Positions 53,327 to 62,322 are shown, counted from the stretch's first letter. The stretch is 64,000 nucleotides of DNA from Candidatus Aminicenantota bacterium (GCA_017999365.1 JAGNLW010000001.1:1248239-1312238), one strand, 5' to 3'. The notes: a model not told the origin generated them from the letters alone. Translations and numbers: made by a program.

Positions 53327-54447
53327 TTTTTCACCTCTTCGAGGATCTGGACCGGCGCGCCTTTCTCGAGCCCGTAGTTGCCCTCGACGACGACGGGGTC
53401 GCCGTCGGCCAGGCCGGACAGGATCTCGACCATGGTCGTGTTCTGGATGCCCAGGGCGACGTCCTTGCGGACGGCCTTGCCGGCCTCGACGACGAAGACG
53501 TAGGAATTCTCGAGCACGGCCGTCTGGGGCACGACCAGGGCGTTCTCGTGCGACTGGACCTCGAAGACGAGGTCGCCGAAGGTGCCCGGCCGCAGGGTCC
53601 CGTCCGGATTGGGGACGTGGACCTCGACCCCGAACTTCTTGCTCTGCGGATCGGCGGTCAGGTTGACGACGCGGACGGCGCCGCGGAACTCGCGCCCGGG
53701 CAGCGACCCGACGCGGAGGACCGCCTCCTGGCCCTTGCGGACGCGGCCGATGTCCTCGGAGGAGACGGCCACGGCCAGCTTGATCGTCGCGAAGTCGACG
53801 AGGGTCAGGACGCCCGAGGCGCCGCCGCCGTACCCGCCGCCCATCATGGGGTTGATGACGTCGCCGACCTCGGCGTTCTTGGAGGCGATGACCCCGGCGA
53901 ACGGGGCCTTCATGAGGGACTGGTCCAGGGCGTGGCGGCCCAGGTTGAGGGCGGCCCGGGCCTGCTCGAGCTGGGCCGCGGCGGCGTCGAAGGCCAACTG
54001 GACCTTCTCGCGCTGCTGCTCGGAGACGGCGCTCTCCTTGATCAGCCGGTCCATGCGCTCCTTGTTCTTGAGGGCGTCGGCGTAGCCGGCCTCGGCCACG
54101 GCCACTCCGGCCTCGGCCTGCCGGACTTGGAGGCGGATGGACTCCGTCTCGAGCTCGGCCAGCAGCTGGCCCTTGGCCACGCGGTCGCCGGCCTCGACAT
54201 GGATGCGGGCGATCTTGCCGCCCGTCTCGGGCATGATGTTGATCTTGTTGAGGGCCTCGAGGGTCCCGGTGTAGGTGATCCTCTCCGTGATCCGCTCGCG
54301 GGCGGCCTTGAAGACCTTGACCGGGGCGGCGCCGAAGGCCTGGTCGGGCGCGGCCTGGGCGGCCTCCTTCTTGCAGGCGGCGACGACGACGACGGTCGCG
54401 GCGAGAGCGGCGAGGGCGAGCGACTTGAGGGTGTTCGGGGTGTTCAT
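53323..54447 (-). CDS. RND efflux periplasmic adaptor (lipoprotein)
   Basis: 374 residues from the ATG at 54447, behind GGAGG; the frame is open further upstream only through the TolC gene. Signal sequence with lipobox-like VVVAAC (C at about 25). Lipoyl halves GGKIARIHVEAGDRVAKGQLLAELE and KAPFAGVIASKNAEVGDVIN flank a helical hairpin (about 95-165); barrel and membrane-proximal domains follow. A Gly-rich insert (GGGYGGGASG) lies just behind the second lipoyl half. It links the pump and the TolC protein encoded in the same operon. Confidence 0.93.
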   Translation of the reverse strand: MNTPNTLKSLALAALAATVVVVAACKKEAAQAAPDQAFGAAPVKVFKAARERITERITYTGTLEALNKINIMPETGGKIARIHVEAGDRVAKGQLLAELETESIRLQVRQAEAGVAVAEAGYADALKNKERMDRLIKESAVSEQQREKVQLAFDAAAAQLEQARAALNLGRHALDQSLMKAPFAGVIASKNAEVGDVINPMMGGGYGGGASGVLTLVDFATIKLAVAVSSEDIGRVRKGQEAVLRVGSLPGREFRGAVRVVNLTADPQSKKFGVEVHVPNPDGTLRPGTFGDLVFEVQSHENALVVPQTAVLENSYVFVVEAGKAVRKDVALGIQNTTMVEILSGLADGDPVVVEGNYGLEKGAPVQILEEVKK

Positions 54448-54458
54448 CGGTTCCTCCG

Positions 54459-55817
54459 TTAGTTCGAGCGGCTCTCGGACCGGCCCCGGCCGACGGCCTT
54501 CTCGAGCTGGGCCTGGGTGATGACGCAGTCGTAGAGCGCCTGGGAATAGTTGGTCCGGGCCTGGCTCAGGGCCACCTGGGCCGTGGAGACGTCCAGGTTG
54601 GTGGCCAGCCCTTCGGCGTAATTGAGCTCCGCGATGCGGACGGCCTCGCGGGCCTGTTCGACGTTCTTTTCCTGGGAGAGCAGGGTCTCCCGGGCCTGGT
54701 TGAGGTTGAGAGAGGCCTGCCGGACCTCGAAGGCGACGGCGTTGGTCAGGCCCTTGCGGGTCCATTCGATCTCGCGCAGGGCGGCCTTGGACTGGCCGAT
54801 GCGGGCCTTGGACTCGAAGCCGTTGAAGATGGGCAGGGACAGCGACAGGCTGATCGTGTAGTAGTTCTGCCAGGTGCCCTTGCGCAGGTTCAGGGCGTCC
54901 GCCCAGACATTGTACTGGCCGCCCAGGGCCAGGGTCGGCAGGACGGCGCCGCGGGCCAGCTTGAGAGACTGCTCGGCCATGCCCCGCTGGTAGTCGAGCA
55001 GGCGGAGCTCGGGCCTCTGCTCGAGGGCCTCGGCGACGATGTCCCGGGCCTCGGGATCGAGGGGGGGGGCGACGAGCTCGCCCCTTACCTCGACGGGGGT
55101 GTCGAGCTCGAGGCCGCAGACGGTCTTCAGCCCGAGCGCGGCCACCTCGACGGCGTTGCGGGCCCGGATGGCCTGGGGCTTGAGGTTGGCCACCTGGACC
55201 TCGGAGCGGAGGAGATCGAACCGGGAGGCCATGCCGACGGCATGGAGGTTCTGGACGTTGGCCATGAACTTCTCGGCCAGGGCCAGTCCCTCCGCGGCGA
55301 CGGCCGAGAACTCCCTGGCCAGGAGGTAGCCGTAGAAGGCCCGCTTGGCCTCCAGGACGGTCTCCTGCTCGGACAGGCGGACGGATTCCTGGCTGGCCTT
55401 GAGCCCGTAGGTCGCCTGCTTGTATCCGGCGGTCAAGCGCCCGCCCGCGTAGAGGGGCAGCCCGAACTGGAAGGACATCTGGTAGTCCTTGGTGAAGTCG
55501 ATGGACATCCGGGTCGGCGGCTGGCCGGGGACCATGGACGGGAACTCGAGGACGAAGAGCTTCTCTTCCAGGGTATCGTTGCCGGAGGCGTTGATCGTCG
55601 GCAGGAAGCCGGCCGCGGCCAGGCGGACGCCGGCCCGGGCCTGGGCGATCTTCTCCTGGGAGGCCAGGTGGAAGGAGTTCTGCCGCAGGGCCAGGGCGAT
55701 GGCGTCGTCGACGGTCAGGACGACGGTCTCTTGGGCCTCCTGGGCGTCGAGCCCGGCCGGGGCCAGGGCCGCCGCGGCGAGCGCGGCCAGGACGAGAAGG
55801 AAGGACGTCTTCCTCAT
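54459..55817 (-). CDS. TolC-family outer membrane channel of the efflux operon
   Basis: 452 residues with a signal peptide (about 1-25). Two TolC halves with paired long helices (QESVRLSEQETVLEAKRAFYG; LLSQEKNVEQAREAVRIAELN) and the repeated strand region. It starts 1 base after the TetR stop codon and is followed by the adaptor gene after 11 bases. Shorter than the TolC protein at 19594, and of a different subgroup by eye. Confidence 0.93.
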   Translation of the reverse strand: MRKTSFLLVLAALAAAALAPAGLDAQEAQETVVLTVDDAIALALRQNSFHLASQEKIAQARAGVRLAAAGFLPTINASGNDTLEEKLFVLEFPSMVPGQPPTRMSIDFTKDYQMSFQFGLPLYAGGRLTAGYKQATYGLKASQESVRLSEQETVLEAKRAFYGYLLAREFSAVAAEGLALAEKFMANVQNLHAVGMASRFDLLRSEVQVANLKPQAIRARNAVEVAALGLKTVCGLELDTPVEVRGELVAPPLDPEARDIVAEALEQRPELRLLDYQRGMAEQSLKLARGAVLPTLALGGQYNVWADALNLRKGTWQNYYTISLSLSLPIFNGFESKARIGQSKAALREIEWTRKGLTNAVAFEVRQASLNLNQARETLLSQEKNVEQAREAVRIAELNYAEGLATNLDVSTAQVALSQARTNYSQALYDCVITQAQLEKAVGRGRSESRSN

Positions 55818-55818
55818 A

Positions 55819-56511
55819 TCAGTTCTCCTTGACGGGACGATCGGGATTGCGGATGCCTCCGAGTACGAACCCGGTCAGCTCCTCGGCGGCCACCGCCGGA
55901 TCGAAAGCGCCGCCTTGCCATAAATAGGCGTGCGTGTAGCCCTCGACGACGGCCTCGAGGAACTCGACCGCCCGGCCGGCGTCGAGCGGCCGGAACTCTC
56001 CCGCGGCCACGCCGTCGGACAGGATGCGGGCCCCGGCGGCGGTGAGGGCCCTCCTCTTCTCCATCAGGACGTTGAGCCTCTTGCGGTCGCCGGTCGCCGC
56101 CGGCCCGGACTTGCCGGAGGACGCGAAGAACAGATGCACGAGCTTGAGCATGGACTTGTCCATCCACAGGACGCGGGTCAGGCTCCGCCTGGCCTCGGAC
56201 TCGCGCAGGGCCATCAGGAAGACCGAGCGGAGCCGGTCGGTGGCCGTGCCGGGACCGGCGGCGATGGCTTCCGTCTTGGCCCTGAGGTCGTCGAAATAGT
56301 GGTTGAGGATCTCGAACAGAAGGACCTCCTTGCCGGTGATGCACTTGTAGATGGTGGCATTGGACAGCCGGGCCTCCCGGGCCACGTCGTCCATGGTCGT
56401 GGCGCTGTAGCCCTTGCGGACGATGACCCGCTCGGCGGCGTGGAGGATGGACTCGCGGTAGTAGGCGCGGCGGCGCTGCTCGCGCTCGCGCAGGAGTTCG
56501 GCGGATTTCAT
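55819..56511 (-). CDS. TetR/AcrR-family transcriptional regulator
   Basis: 230 residues. The N-terminal helix-turn-helix is typical: ILHAAERVIVRKGYSATTMD followed by DVAREARLSNATIYKCITGK. The C-terminal domain is helical and would bind the inducing ligand. First gene of the efflux operon, so it probably represses its own promoter at 56540-56558 and is released by pump substrates (inference from the family). Confidence 0.94.
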   Translation of the reverse strand: MKSAELLREREQRRRAYYRESILHAAERVIVRKGYSATTMDDVAREARLSNATIYKCITGKEVLLFEILNHYFDDLRAKTEAIAAGPGTATDRLRSVFLMALRESEARRSLTRVLWMDKSMLKLVHLFFASSGKSGPAATGDRKRLNVLMEKRRALTAAGARILSDGVAAGEFRPLDAGRAVEFLEAVVEGYTHAYLWQGGAFDPAVAAEELTGFVLGGIRNPDRPVKEN

Positions 56512-56539
56512 GGCGATGAACCTATGAGTTTATTTTATT

Positions 56540-56558
56540 GAACTAACCGGTTTACTTC
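56540..56558. promoter_or_regulatory. TetR-type operator of the efflux operon
   Basis: 19-base imperfect palindrome GAACTAACCGGTTTACTTC (7 of 9 arm positions pair around a central G), 28 bases upstream of the tetR start. A second spaced inverted repeat GAAC-6-GTTC lies at 56561-56574. The AT-rich AATAAAAT on the minus strand next to it may be the -10 box. Confidence 0.6.
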
Positions 56559-56601
56559 GTGAACCTAACAGTTCTGGCCAGGATACGCCTTCCCCGGCCG
56601 T

Positions 56602-56630
56602 TTGTCAAGGAATCGGCGCCGGGGTAGAAT
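56602..56630 (+). promoter_or_regulatory. promoter of the unknown secreted protein gene
   Basis: TTGTCA (56602-56607), 17-base spacer, TAGAAT (56625-56630), 29 bases before the ATG at 56660. Confidence 0.6.
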
Positions 56631-56659
56631 AATAAGGTCCATAGGAGATACGGACTGCC

Positions 56660-57364
56660 ATGGCCGAAGGTTCAACCCGGACCGTCCGGGCCCTGCTGGC
56701 GGGGGCCCTCCTCCTCCTGGGCTTGTCCCCGGGAGCGGCCGCTCCGGGCCGCCCGCCCGGCGGCGGCCCCGGGTGGTGGAGCGTCCGCCTGACCGTCTCC
56801 GTCGAGGGGGCCTACCGCCTCGGGGACGGGCCGGGAACGGGGAGCAAGGCCGTCACGGGAACGTACGCCTACCGGGCCCGCTGGGAGGGCCGCCTGGAAC
56901 CGGACCAGGACGATTTCCTGCTCGTCCACCTCAAGACCGAGGTCCTCGAGTGGCGCCTGAGCGAGCGGACCGAGTCCGGGGACCGCATGACCCTCGTCGA
57001 GACCACGGACGTGCCGGCGCCGGACCTTTGCCTCAATTACGTCCTCAGGGACGGCAAGACGGTCGAGTTCGATTTCGGGCTCGAAGGCGCCGTGCCCGTG
57101 CCCCTGCTGAACGCCGCCGCCGGCCTCCGCCTTACCCTCCCCCGCACCGCGACGACCCCGGAGGGCTTCGCCGGCGGAGGCTACGACGCCGGATTGACCA
57201 AGGGCTCGAACCGCGTCGTCCTCCCGGCCGGGGACCTCGGCCGGCGCCGGGCCGAGCGGGCCTTCTCCTGGGAATGGGAAACGGCCGGACCGCAGAGCGG
57301 AGTCCCGCTCGGCCCCCCCGAGCGGCACGAGGTCAAGGCCGTGGTCGCGCTGGCCATGCGCTGA
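56660..57364 (+). CDS. secreted beta-rich protein, unknown function
   Basis: 234 residues with a signal peptide (about 1-28). The mature chain is mostly strands, starting WWSVRLTVSVEGAYRL and with long-strand blocks such as GTYAYRARWEGRLE, and ends in VKAVVALAMR. No family is recognised. It is a single gene with its own promoter and a GGAG site, and faces xerD convergently. Confidence 0.65.
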   Translation: MAEGSTRTVRALLAGALLLLGLSPGAAAPGRPPGGGPGWWSVRLTVSVEGAYRLGDGPGTGSKAVTGTYAYRARWEGRLEPDQDDFLLVHLKTEVLEWRLSERTESGDRMTLVETTDVPAPDLCLNYVLRDGKTVEFDFGLEGAVPVPLLNAAAGLRLTLPRTATTPEGFAGGGYDAGLTKGSNRVVLPAGDLGRRRAERAFSWEWETAGPQSGVPLGPPERHEVKAVVALAMR

Positions 57365-57376
57365 CGCGCCCGCCCC

Positions 57377-58279
57377 TCACGCCCGCGGATGGAACTTGTC
57401 GTAGACCCGCCGCAGCCGCTCCCGGCTGACGTGGGTGTAGATCTGGGTCGTCGTGATTTGGCTGTGGCCGAGCATGAGCTGGACCGCGCGCAGGTCGGCG
57501 CCCCGCTCGAGCAGGTGGGTCGCGAACGAGTGCCGGAGAACGTGCGGGAAGACCTTCGCGGCCAGCCCGGCCTTGGCGGCGTGCTTGCGAAGGAGCTTCC
57601 AGACACCCTGGCGTGTGAACGGGCGGCCCCGCCGCGACAGGAACAGCTGCTCCCGGCCGTCGGCGTCGACGAGCGGCCGGGCCTCGGCCAGCCAGCGCCC
57701 GACGGCCGCCGCCGCCGACCGGCCGAGCGGCACGATCCGCTCCTTGCCGCCCTTGCCCCGGCAGACGAGGAAGCCGTCGCCGAGGTTGACCTCGGCCGCC
57801 TTGAGCGCCGCCAGTTCCGAGACGCGCAGGCCGGCCCCGTAGAGGACCTCGAGCATGGCCCGGTCCCGGACGCCGGCCGGTTTGGCCGGATCGGGCGCCT
57901 GGAGCAGGGCCTCGACCTCCTCGACGGTCAGGAACTTGGGCAGGGACAGCCAGGTCGACGGCGTCGTCAGCCGGGCCGCGGGGTCGCGTTTGACGAGGCC
58001 GCTGAGGACGAGGAAGCGGAAGAAGGACCGCAGGGCGGAGACGAGGCGGGCTTGGGAGCGGGCCGAGAGCCCGGACCGGCTCTGGTCGCGGAGGAAGCCG
58101 GCCAGGACGTCCTCGGTGACCCGGGCGAGCGGCGTCCGGCCGGCCTTCAGCCGGACGGCGAGCTTGCGGAGGTCGCGCTCGTAGGATTGGAGCGTGTTCG
58201 GGGCGAGGCCCTTCTCGACGGCCAGGTACTCGAGGAAGAGCCGGAGGGCGTCCTCGGGCGAGGAGGCGGGGGGCTTCAT
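57377..58279 (-). CDS. xerD: tyrosine recombinase XerD
   Basis: 300 residues from the ATG at 58279, in the usual size range for XerC/XerD. SAM-like N-terminal core-binding domain (FLEYLAVEKGLAPNTLQSY), then the catalytic domain with R152 (GAGLRVSEL), K176, H246 and R249 (HVLRHSFATH), H272 (LGHSQ) and the nucleophile Y281. It resolves chromosome dimers at dif together with a partner. The XerD name rather than XerC is by general resemblance. The start overlaps the stop of the hydrolase gene (ATGA). No integron or phage genes are nearby, which fits a housekeeping role. Confidence 0.9.
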   Translation of the reverse strand: MKPPASSPEDALRLFLEYLAVEKGLAPNTLQSYERDLRKLAVRLKAGRTPLARVTEDVLAGFLRDQSRSGLSARSQARLVSALRSFFRFLVLSGLVKRDPAARLTTPSTWLSLPKFLTVEEVEALLQAPDPAKPAGVRDRAMLEVLYGAGLRVSELAALKAAEVNLGDGFLVCRGKGGKERIVPLGRSAAAAVGRWLAEARPLVDADGREQLFLSRRGRPFTRQGVWKLLRKHAAKAGLAAKVFPHVLRHSFATHLLERGADLRAVQLMLGHSQITTTQIYTHVSRERLRRVYDKFHPRA

Positions 58280-58896
58280 GTCAGGGAGGGATTGGAGAGC
58301 CGCTCCTGCTCGACCGTGGTCCACGGCCCGTGGCCGGGCAGGACGACGGTCTCGCCGGGCAGGGTCAGGATCCGCTCCCGGATGGACCGCTCGAGGTCCT
58401 TCCAGGAGCCGCCCGGGAGGTCGGTCCGGCCGACGCCGCCGCAGAAAAGAGTGTCGCCCGAGAAGAGCACCCCGCCGTGGAGGAAGCCGACGCTCCCCGG
58501 CGTGTGCCCCGGCGTGTGGATGACCCGGAGCGACGTGTTCCCGACGGCGACCTCGTCCCCGTCGGCCAGGAGCCGGTCCGGCGGCGGCGAGTCGCGGGCC
58601 CCGAGGAGCAGGCTGAGCTCGATGTTGTCGCTGACCCGGAGCATGCCCGTGTCGGCGGCGTGCATGGCCAGGGGGATGCCGTACTTCTGGATCAGGTCGC
58701 CGTTGCCGCCGATGTGGTCGACGTGGCCGTGGGTGTTGAGGACGACGGCCGGCTTGAGCTCCAGGGCGGCGATGGCGGCGACGATCCGCTCGGGGTCGGC
58801 CCCGGGATCGACGACGGCGCAGGCCCGCGTCTCCTCGCAGTAGACGAGATAGCAATTGGTCTCCAGGGCCCCGACGACGACGATCTCGTATTTCAC
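58276..58896 (-). CDS. metallo-beta-lactamase-fold hydrolase, glyoxalase II-like
   Basis: 206 residues from the GTG at 58896, where the usual family start (KYEIVVVGALETNCYLV) begins; an ATG at 58914 would add six residues but overlaps a possible -10 box TAAGAT (58913-58918). The metal site THGHVDHIGG, the histidine in HTPGHTPGS, the aspartate in FSGDTLF and the final histidine in LPGHGP are complete. Members hydrolyse thioesters such as S-lactoylglutathione or related substrates. Coupled to xerD by a stop/start overlap. Confidence 0.87.
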   Translation of the reverse strand: MKYEIVVVGALETNCYLVYCEETRACAVVDPGADPERIVAAIAALELKPAVVLNTHGHVDHIGGNGDLIQKYGIPLAMHAADTGMLRVSDNIELSLLLGARDSPPPDRLLADGDEVAVGNTSLRVIHTPGHTPGSVGFLHGGVLFSGDTLFCGGVGRTDLPGGSWKDLERSIRERILTLPGETVVLPGHGPWTTVEQERLSNPSLT

Positions 58897-58948
58897 CGCT
58901 GTCCCCGGCCTCATCTTATCGCCAATTCCCGCCGGGAGTCAACGGTGC

Positions 58949-58954
58949 TATAAT
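58949..58954 (+). promoter_or_regulatory. -10 box directly before a GTG start (probable leaderless gene)
   Basis: Perfect TATAAT, 6 bases before the GTG at 58961. A weak -35 TTCCCG lies 17 bases upstream (58926). It is divergent from the hydrolase promoter. Confidence 0.6.
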
Positions 58955-58960
58955 CGGCCC

Positions 58961-59365
58961 GTGGACGCGCTCATCACGCCCGAGGCCCGGCGCGAGCTCG
59001 AGGCCTGGGCCGTGTTCCGGCCGCGGCCGGGCGCGTGGGGGGTGCTCGTCGGGCACGTGCGGGGGAGCCGCTTCATCGTCGAAAAAGCCTTCCCGGCCGG
59101 TTCGGCCGCCGAGGCGCCCCGGCCGCGCCTGCTGGCCGGGCTCGACGGCGTCTGGCCGGACCGGACGATCGGCCTGTTCGCCTTCCGTCCGGGGGCCGCG
59201 TTCCTGGCGGCCGTCCGGGGGCCCGCCTGGTACGGCAAGCTCGTGCTCCGCTTCTCCGGCCCGGGCCGGGCGCCGGTCCTCCACCCCTTCGTCGTCGCCT
59301 TCGAGCGGCGGTTCACCCTGGCGCCGGTCGGGCTCGCGCCGGCCGTGAAGGAGGGATCCCCGTGA
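58961..59365 (+). CDS. conserved-looking small protein, unknown function
   Basis: 134 residues from the GTG at 58961; the start is set by the TATAAT 6 bases upstream, since the frame is open further but would run through the promoter. The pattern LITPEARRELEAWAVFRPRP, then WGVLVGHVRGSRFIVEKAF, resembles the opening of JAB/MPN-like domains, but the later HxH-x-D metal site is not found, so this is not called. The stop overlaps the AMMECR1 gene (GTGA), which couples the two. Confidence 0.65.
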   Translation: MDALITPEARRELEAWAVFRPRPGAWGVLVGHVRGSRFIVEKAFPAGSAAEAPRPRLLAGLDGVWPDRTIGLFAFRPGAAFLAAVRGPAWYGKLVLRFSGPGRAPVLHPFVVAFERRFTLAPVGLAPAVKEGSP

Positions 59366-59910
59366 GCGAACCCCTGACGCGCGACGAGGAACGGGCCTGC
59401 CTGGCCCTGGCCCGCCGGGCCCTCGAACACTGGTTCCGCGACGGCGAGCGCCTCCGCCCTCCGGCCGGGGCCAAGGGCGTTCTGGCCGAGAAGCGAGGCG
59501 CCTTCGTCACTCTGACGGTCGACGGGGACCTCCGCGGCTGCGTCGGCTATCCCCTGCCGGTCAAGCGCCTCGACGAGACCGTCGTCGAGATGGCCCTGGC
59601 CGCGGCCACTCAGGACACCCGGTTCGAGCCCGTCGGGGCGGACGAGATGGGCCGCCTGCGGATCGAGATCTCCGTCCTGGGCCAGCCCGAGCCCGCGGCC
59701 GGGCCCGAGGTGGTCGTCGTCGGCCGCCACGGCATCATCGTCTCGAAGGGCTTCCACAAGGGCCTGCTCCTGCCCCAGGTGCCGATCGAGCACGGCTGGG
59801 ACAGAGAGACCTTCCTGCGCCACGGCTGCTTGAAGGCCGGATTGCCGCCCGACGAGTGGAAAAAGGGCGCGAAGATCGAGGTCTTCACCGCCCAGGTCTT
59901 CTCCGAATAA
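59362..59910 (+). CDS. AMMECR1-domain protein (AmmeMemoRadiSam protein A type)
   Basis: 182 residues, complete AMMECR1 domain: GAFVTLTVDGDLRGCVGYPLP carries the LRGCIG signature, followed by AAATQDTRFEPVGADEMGRL and EISVLGQPEP. GTG start behind AGGAGG. In many bacteria this domain is encoded or fused with a Memo protein and a radical-SAM enzyme; neither lies here. Function is unresolved, with RNA modification or nucleotide chemistry proposed for the group. It is coupled to the unknown gene upstream. Confidence 0.9.
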   Translation: MSEPLTRDEERACLALARRALEHWFRDGERLRPPAGAKGVLAEKRGAFVTLTVDGDLRGCVGYPLPVKRLDETVVEMALAAATQDTRFEPVGADEMGRLRIEISVLGQPEPAAGPEVVVVGRHGIIVSKGFHKGLLLPQVPIEHGWDRETFLRHGCLKAGLPPDEWKKGAKIEVFTAQVFSE

Positions 59911-59914
59911 CCGG

Positions 59915-60709
59915 CTATTTCTTCTTTTTAGCCGCCAGGGCGTCGAGCTCCGTCTTGGCCTCGGCCTTGATGACGTCGTCCTTGGAGGTCGTCTTGGGCA
60001 GGTCGAGGGCCTTCTGGAAGCTCTCGTGGGCCTCGTCGTACCGCTTGAGGGCGACGAGGGTCCGGCCGAGCTCGAGGTAATGGTTGACGTACTCGGGATG
60101 GAGCTCGATGGCCCTGCGCAGGGCCTTCTCGGACTCGGCGTAGGAGCCCTTGGGGATGGAGCCGTAGATGAGGCTGCCCAGAGCCCGCTTCATGCCGCCG
60201 ATCTCGTCCATGCGCCGGTGCCAGCGGCCGAGGGCGTGCCAGGCCAGGTGGTTGGTCGCGTCGAGCTCGAGGGCCTTGTCGATCTCGGTCCGGACGGCCT
60301 TGGAGGCGTCGATCTGCTCCTTCTTGCCGAGCAGGAGCAGGCGCTTGCCGTTGGCGGCCGCGTACTGGAAATGGCCCCAGGTGTCGTTGGGATTGACGCC
60401 GACGGCTTTCTTGGCGACGGCCGTGGCCTCGGTGTACATCTTCTCCTGCTGCTCTTCGACGCTCTTCTTGGTCGCGGGCGTCACCGGGATGACGTCGGCG
60501 ATGTCGACCATGGCCCGGGAGGCCTTCCAAAGGGCCTCGTAGTTCTCGGGCTCGAGCTTGAGGGCCTCCTGGTAGTGCTCCAGGGCCTTGGCGTCGTCGA
60601 GCGCGGCGTAGGCCTGATCGCCCATCCCGATGTGCTCGGCGGCCGTCTGGGCCAGGACGGGCCCGGCCAGCAGAGCGGCCAATGCGAATACGAACAGTGT
60701 TTTCTTCAT
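59915..60709 (-). CDS. secreted TPR protein related to RMD/FAM82-type repeats
   Basis: 264 residues with a signal peptide (about 1-21, ending VLAQT). TPR pairs fill the chain; the block HLAWHALGRWHRRMDEIGG followed by SIPKGSYAESEKALRRAIEL matches the TPR arrangement of regulator-of-microtubule-dynamics-like proteins, which also occur in bacteria. Ends in a lysine-rich tail. A strong GGAGGGAG site precedes the ATG, and TTGACT/TAAAAT with a short spacer upstream (60730-60756) may be its promoter. Probably periplasmic, function unknown. Confidence 0.8.
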   Translation of the reverse strand: MKKTLFVFALAALLAGPVLAQTAAEHIGMGDQAYAALDDAKALEHYQEALKLEPENYEALWKASRAMVDIADVIPVTPATKKSVEEQQEKMYTEATAVAKKAVGVNPNDTWGHFQYAAANGKRLLLLGKKEQIDASKAVRTEIDKALELDATNHLAWHALGRWHRRMDEIGGMKRALGSLIYGSIPKGSYAESEKALRRAIELHPEYVNHYLELGRTLVALKRYDEAHESFQKALDLPKTTSKDDVIKAEAKTELDALAAKKKK

Positions 60710-60752
60710 TTTCTCCCTCCGTGCCCCCTATTTTACCATTTCCGGGAAAAAG

Positions 60753-62204
60753 TCAAGCCGCGGGGGGCGCGGCCCCGGCCGGGCGACGGACAAAGCGGTC
60801 GAGGGCCAGGCCGGCCAGGAAGCCCGCGGCCCCCAGGAGGACCCCCGCCGGCAGGGAGCGCGGCCACGGGGGCAGGGACGGTCCGACGAGGCCGGTCTCG
60901 GCGAGGAACGCGACCAGGGCGTGGCCGCCCCCGGCCAGGAGCGACAGGAACCCGGCGAGAGGCGCGGGCCGTTTCAGGGCCAGGGCGGCCAGGCCGGGGA
61001 CGAGCAGGCCTTCGGCCATGACGGCCGAGGCCAGCCCGAGGGTCTTCAGGATGTCGCCGAGCCGGGCGGCCACGAAGAAGGCGGCCGCGGCCAGGACGAC
61101 GGTCGCCCCCCGGGCGACGAGAAGGGCCCGGCGCGGGTCGGCGGCGGGCGAGCCGGACGGGGCTTCCGTGACCCGGCCTCGGCCCAGCAGGTCGCCGGCG
61201 AGGGTGAAGGCGCCCGTATTGAGGGCTGCGTCCATGGTCGACAGGATGGCGGCCAGCACGGTGACGAAGAGGAGAGCGCCGAGGGCGCTCCCGGCTTCGA
61301 AGCGGACGAACCGGGAGACGAGCGGAAGGCCGGTCCCCCCGTCCGGGAAGAGGGGCAGGAAGAGCATGCCGGCGGCGACGATGGCCGCGTAGAAGCCGCC
61401 CAGGACGAGGGCGGCGCCCAGGGCGCCGCGGCGGGCGGAGGCCTCGCTCCGGGCGGCCTGCAGCCGCTGCCAGGCGATGGGCGAGATGGTCCAGGCCAGG
61501 GCGAACGAGAGGGCGACGAGGACGTTGCGGCCGGCTCCGTCCAGGGGATCGAAATAGCCGGCCCGGCCGGCCGCCCGCGCGGCGGCGCGGACATCGGCCC
61601 AGGAGACGCGCGAAGCGAGCGAGGCGATCATGCCGGCGACGCCGGCGACGAGCAGGCCGATCTGGACGACGTGGGTCCGGGCCACGGCCCTGAGGCCCCC
61701 GGCGGCGGAATAGACGACGGCCAGGCCCGCGGCGACGAGCAGGCTCGTGAGAGGGCCCGTGCCCAGGAAGGCCCCGAGGAAGGGCCCCGCGGCGACCATC
61801 TGGGAGGCGGCGAGGAGGGTCATGTACCAGACGACGAGGACCGTCGCGGCCGTCCCGGCCGCGCGGCCGTAGCGGTCGCGGATGAGTCCGGAGAGGGTCA
61901 GGCCCGTCGCGGCCCGGATGGGCCGGATGAGGACGGCGAGGACGAGGAGGGTGACGACGGCCGGGACGCCGACGATCCAGACGGCGCCGGCCCCGGCCCG
62001 GCAGGCCTCGTCCGTCGAGACGAGCAGAGAGGCGGCCCCGATCCACGAAGCGCAGAGGGTGAAAGCGACGCGGCCGGCCCCGAGCCGCCGGGAGGCCAGA
62101 AAGTAGGATTCCAGCCCCCGGGCGCCGCGGCCCGGGCCGACGGCGGCCACGGCCCAGAGGACGGCGGCGTAGATGAGGATGGCCGCCAGGAAGCCCGTTC
62201 TCAT
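60753..62204 (-). CDS. sodium:solute symporter family protein
   Basis: 483 residues with about thirteen membrane segments, the LeuT-like SSS fold. Characteristic blocks are the start FLASRRLGAGRVAFTLCASWIGA, segment 5 AAGGLRAVARTHVVQ, and segment 8 to 9 with FVTVLAAILSTMDAALNTG. It would import a small organic solute with sodium; the substrate cannot be read. The ATG at 62204 has no good ribosome binding site, but TATACT (62213-62218, minus strand) lies 8 bases upstream, suggesting a leaderless or very short leader. Confidence 0.9.
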   Translation of the reverse strand: MRTGFLAAILIYAAVLWAVAAVGPGRGARGLESYFLASRRLGAGRVAFTLCASWIGAASLLVSTDEACRAGAGAVWIVGVPAVVTLLVLAVLIRPIRAATGLTLSGLIRDRYGRAAGTAATVLVVWYMTLLAASQMVAAGPFLGAFLGTGPLTSLLVAAGLAVVYSAAGGLRAVARTHVVQIGLLVAGVAGMIASLASRVSWADVRAAARAAGRAGYFDPLDGAGRNVLVALSFALAWTISPIAWQRLQAARSEASARRGALGAALVLGGFYAAIVAAGMLFLPLFPDGGTGLPLVSRFVRFEAGSALGALLFVTVLAAILSTMDAALNTGAFTLAGDLLGRGRVTEAPSGSPAADPRRALLVARGATVVLAAAAFFVAARLGDILKTLGLASAVMAEGLLVPGLAALALKRPAPLAGFLSLLAGGGHALVAFLAETGLVGPSLPPWPRSLPAGVLLGAAGFLAGLALDRFVRRPAGAAPPAA

Positions 62205-62228
62205 GCCCCCGGAGTATACACCAACTTT

Positions 62229-62274
62229 GGGGACATGTACCTCAGGTACGTGTCCCCAGCAGGTACGTGTCCCC
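62229..62274. repeat. class C REP-like palindrome with an extra half-site
   Basis: Arms GGGGACATGTACC (62229-62241) and GGTACGTGTCCCC (62245-62257) pair at 12 of 13 positions; a third copy of the right arm follows at 62262-62274 after AGCA. It sits in the divergent gap between the symporter and lolA genes. Confidence 0.9.
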
Positions 62275-62322
62275 GTCCCGGCCCCCGTCCCGGCCGGGAA
62301 GCGCGAAGGCCCGGTTTTCGGG

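Noticed and set aside
57377..58279. Tyrosine recombinase as sign of an integrated element
   Set aside because: Size and motifs fit housekeeping XerD, and no tRNA-edge duplication, phage or conjugation gene is nearby.
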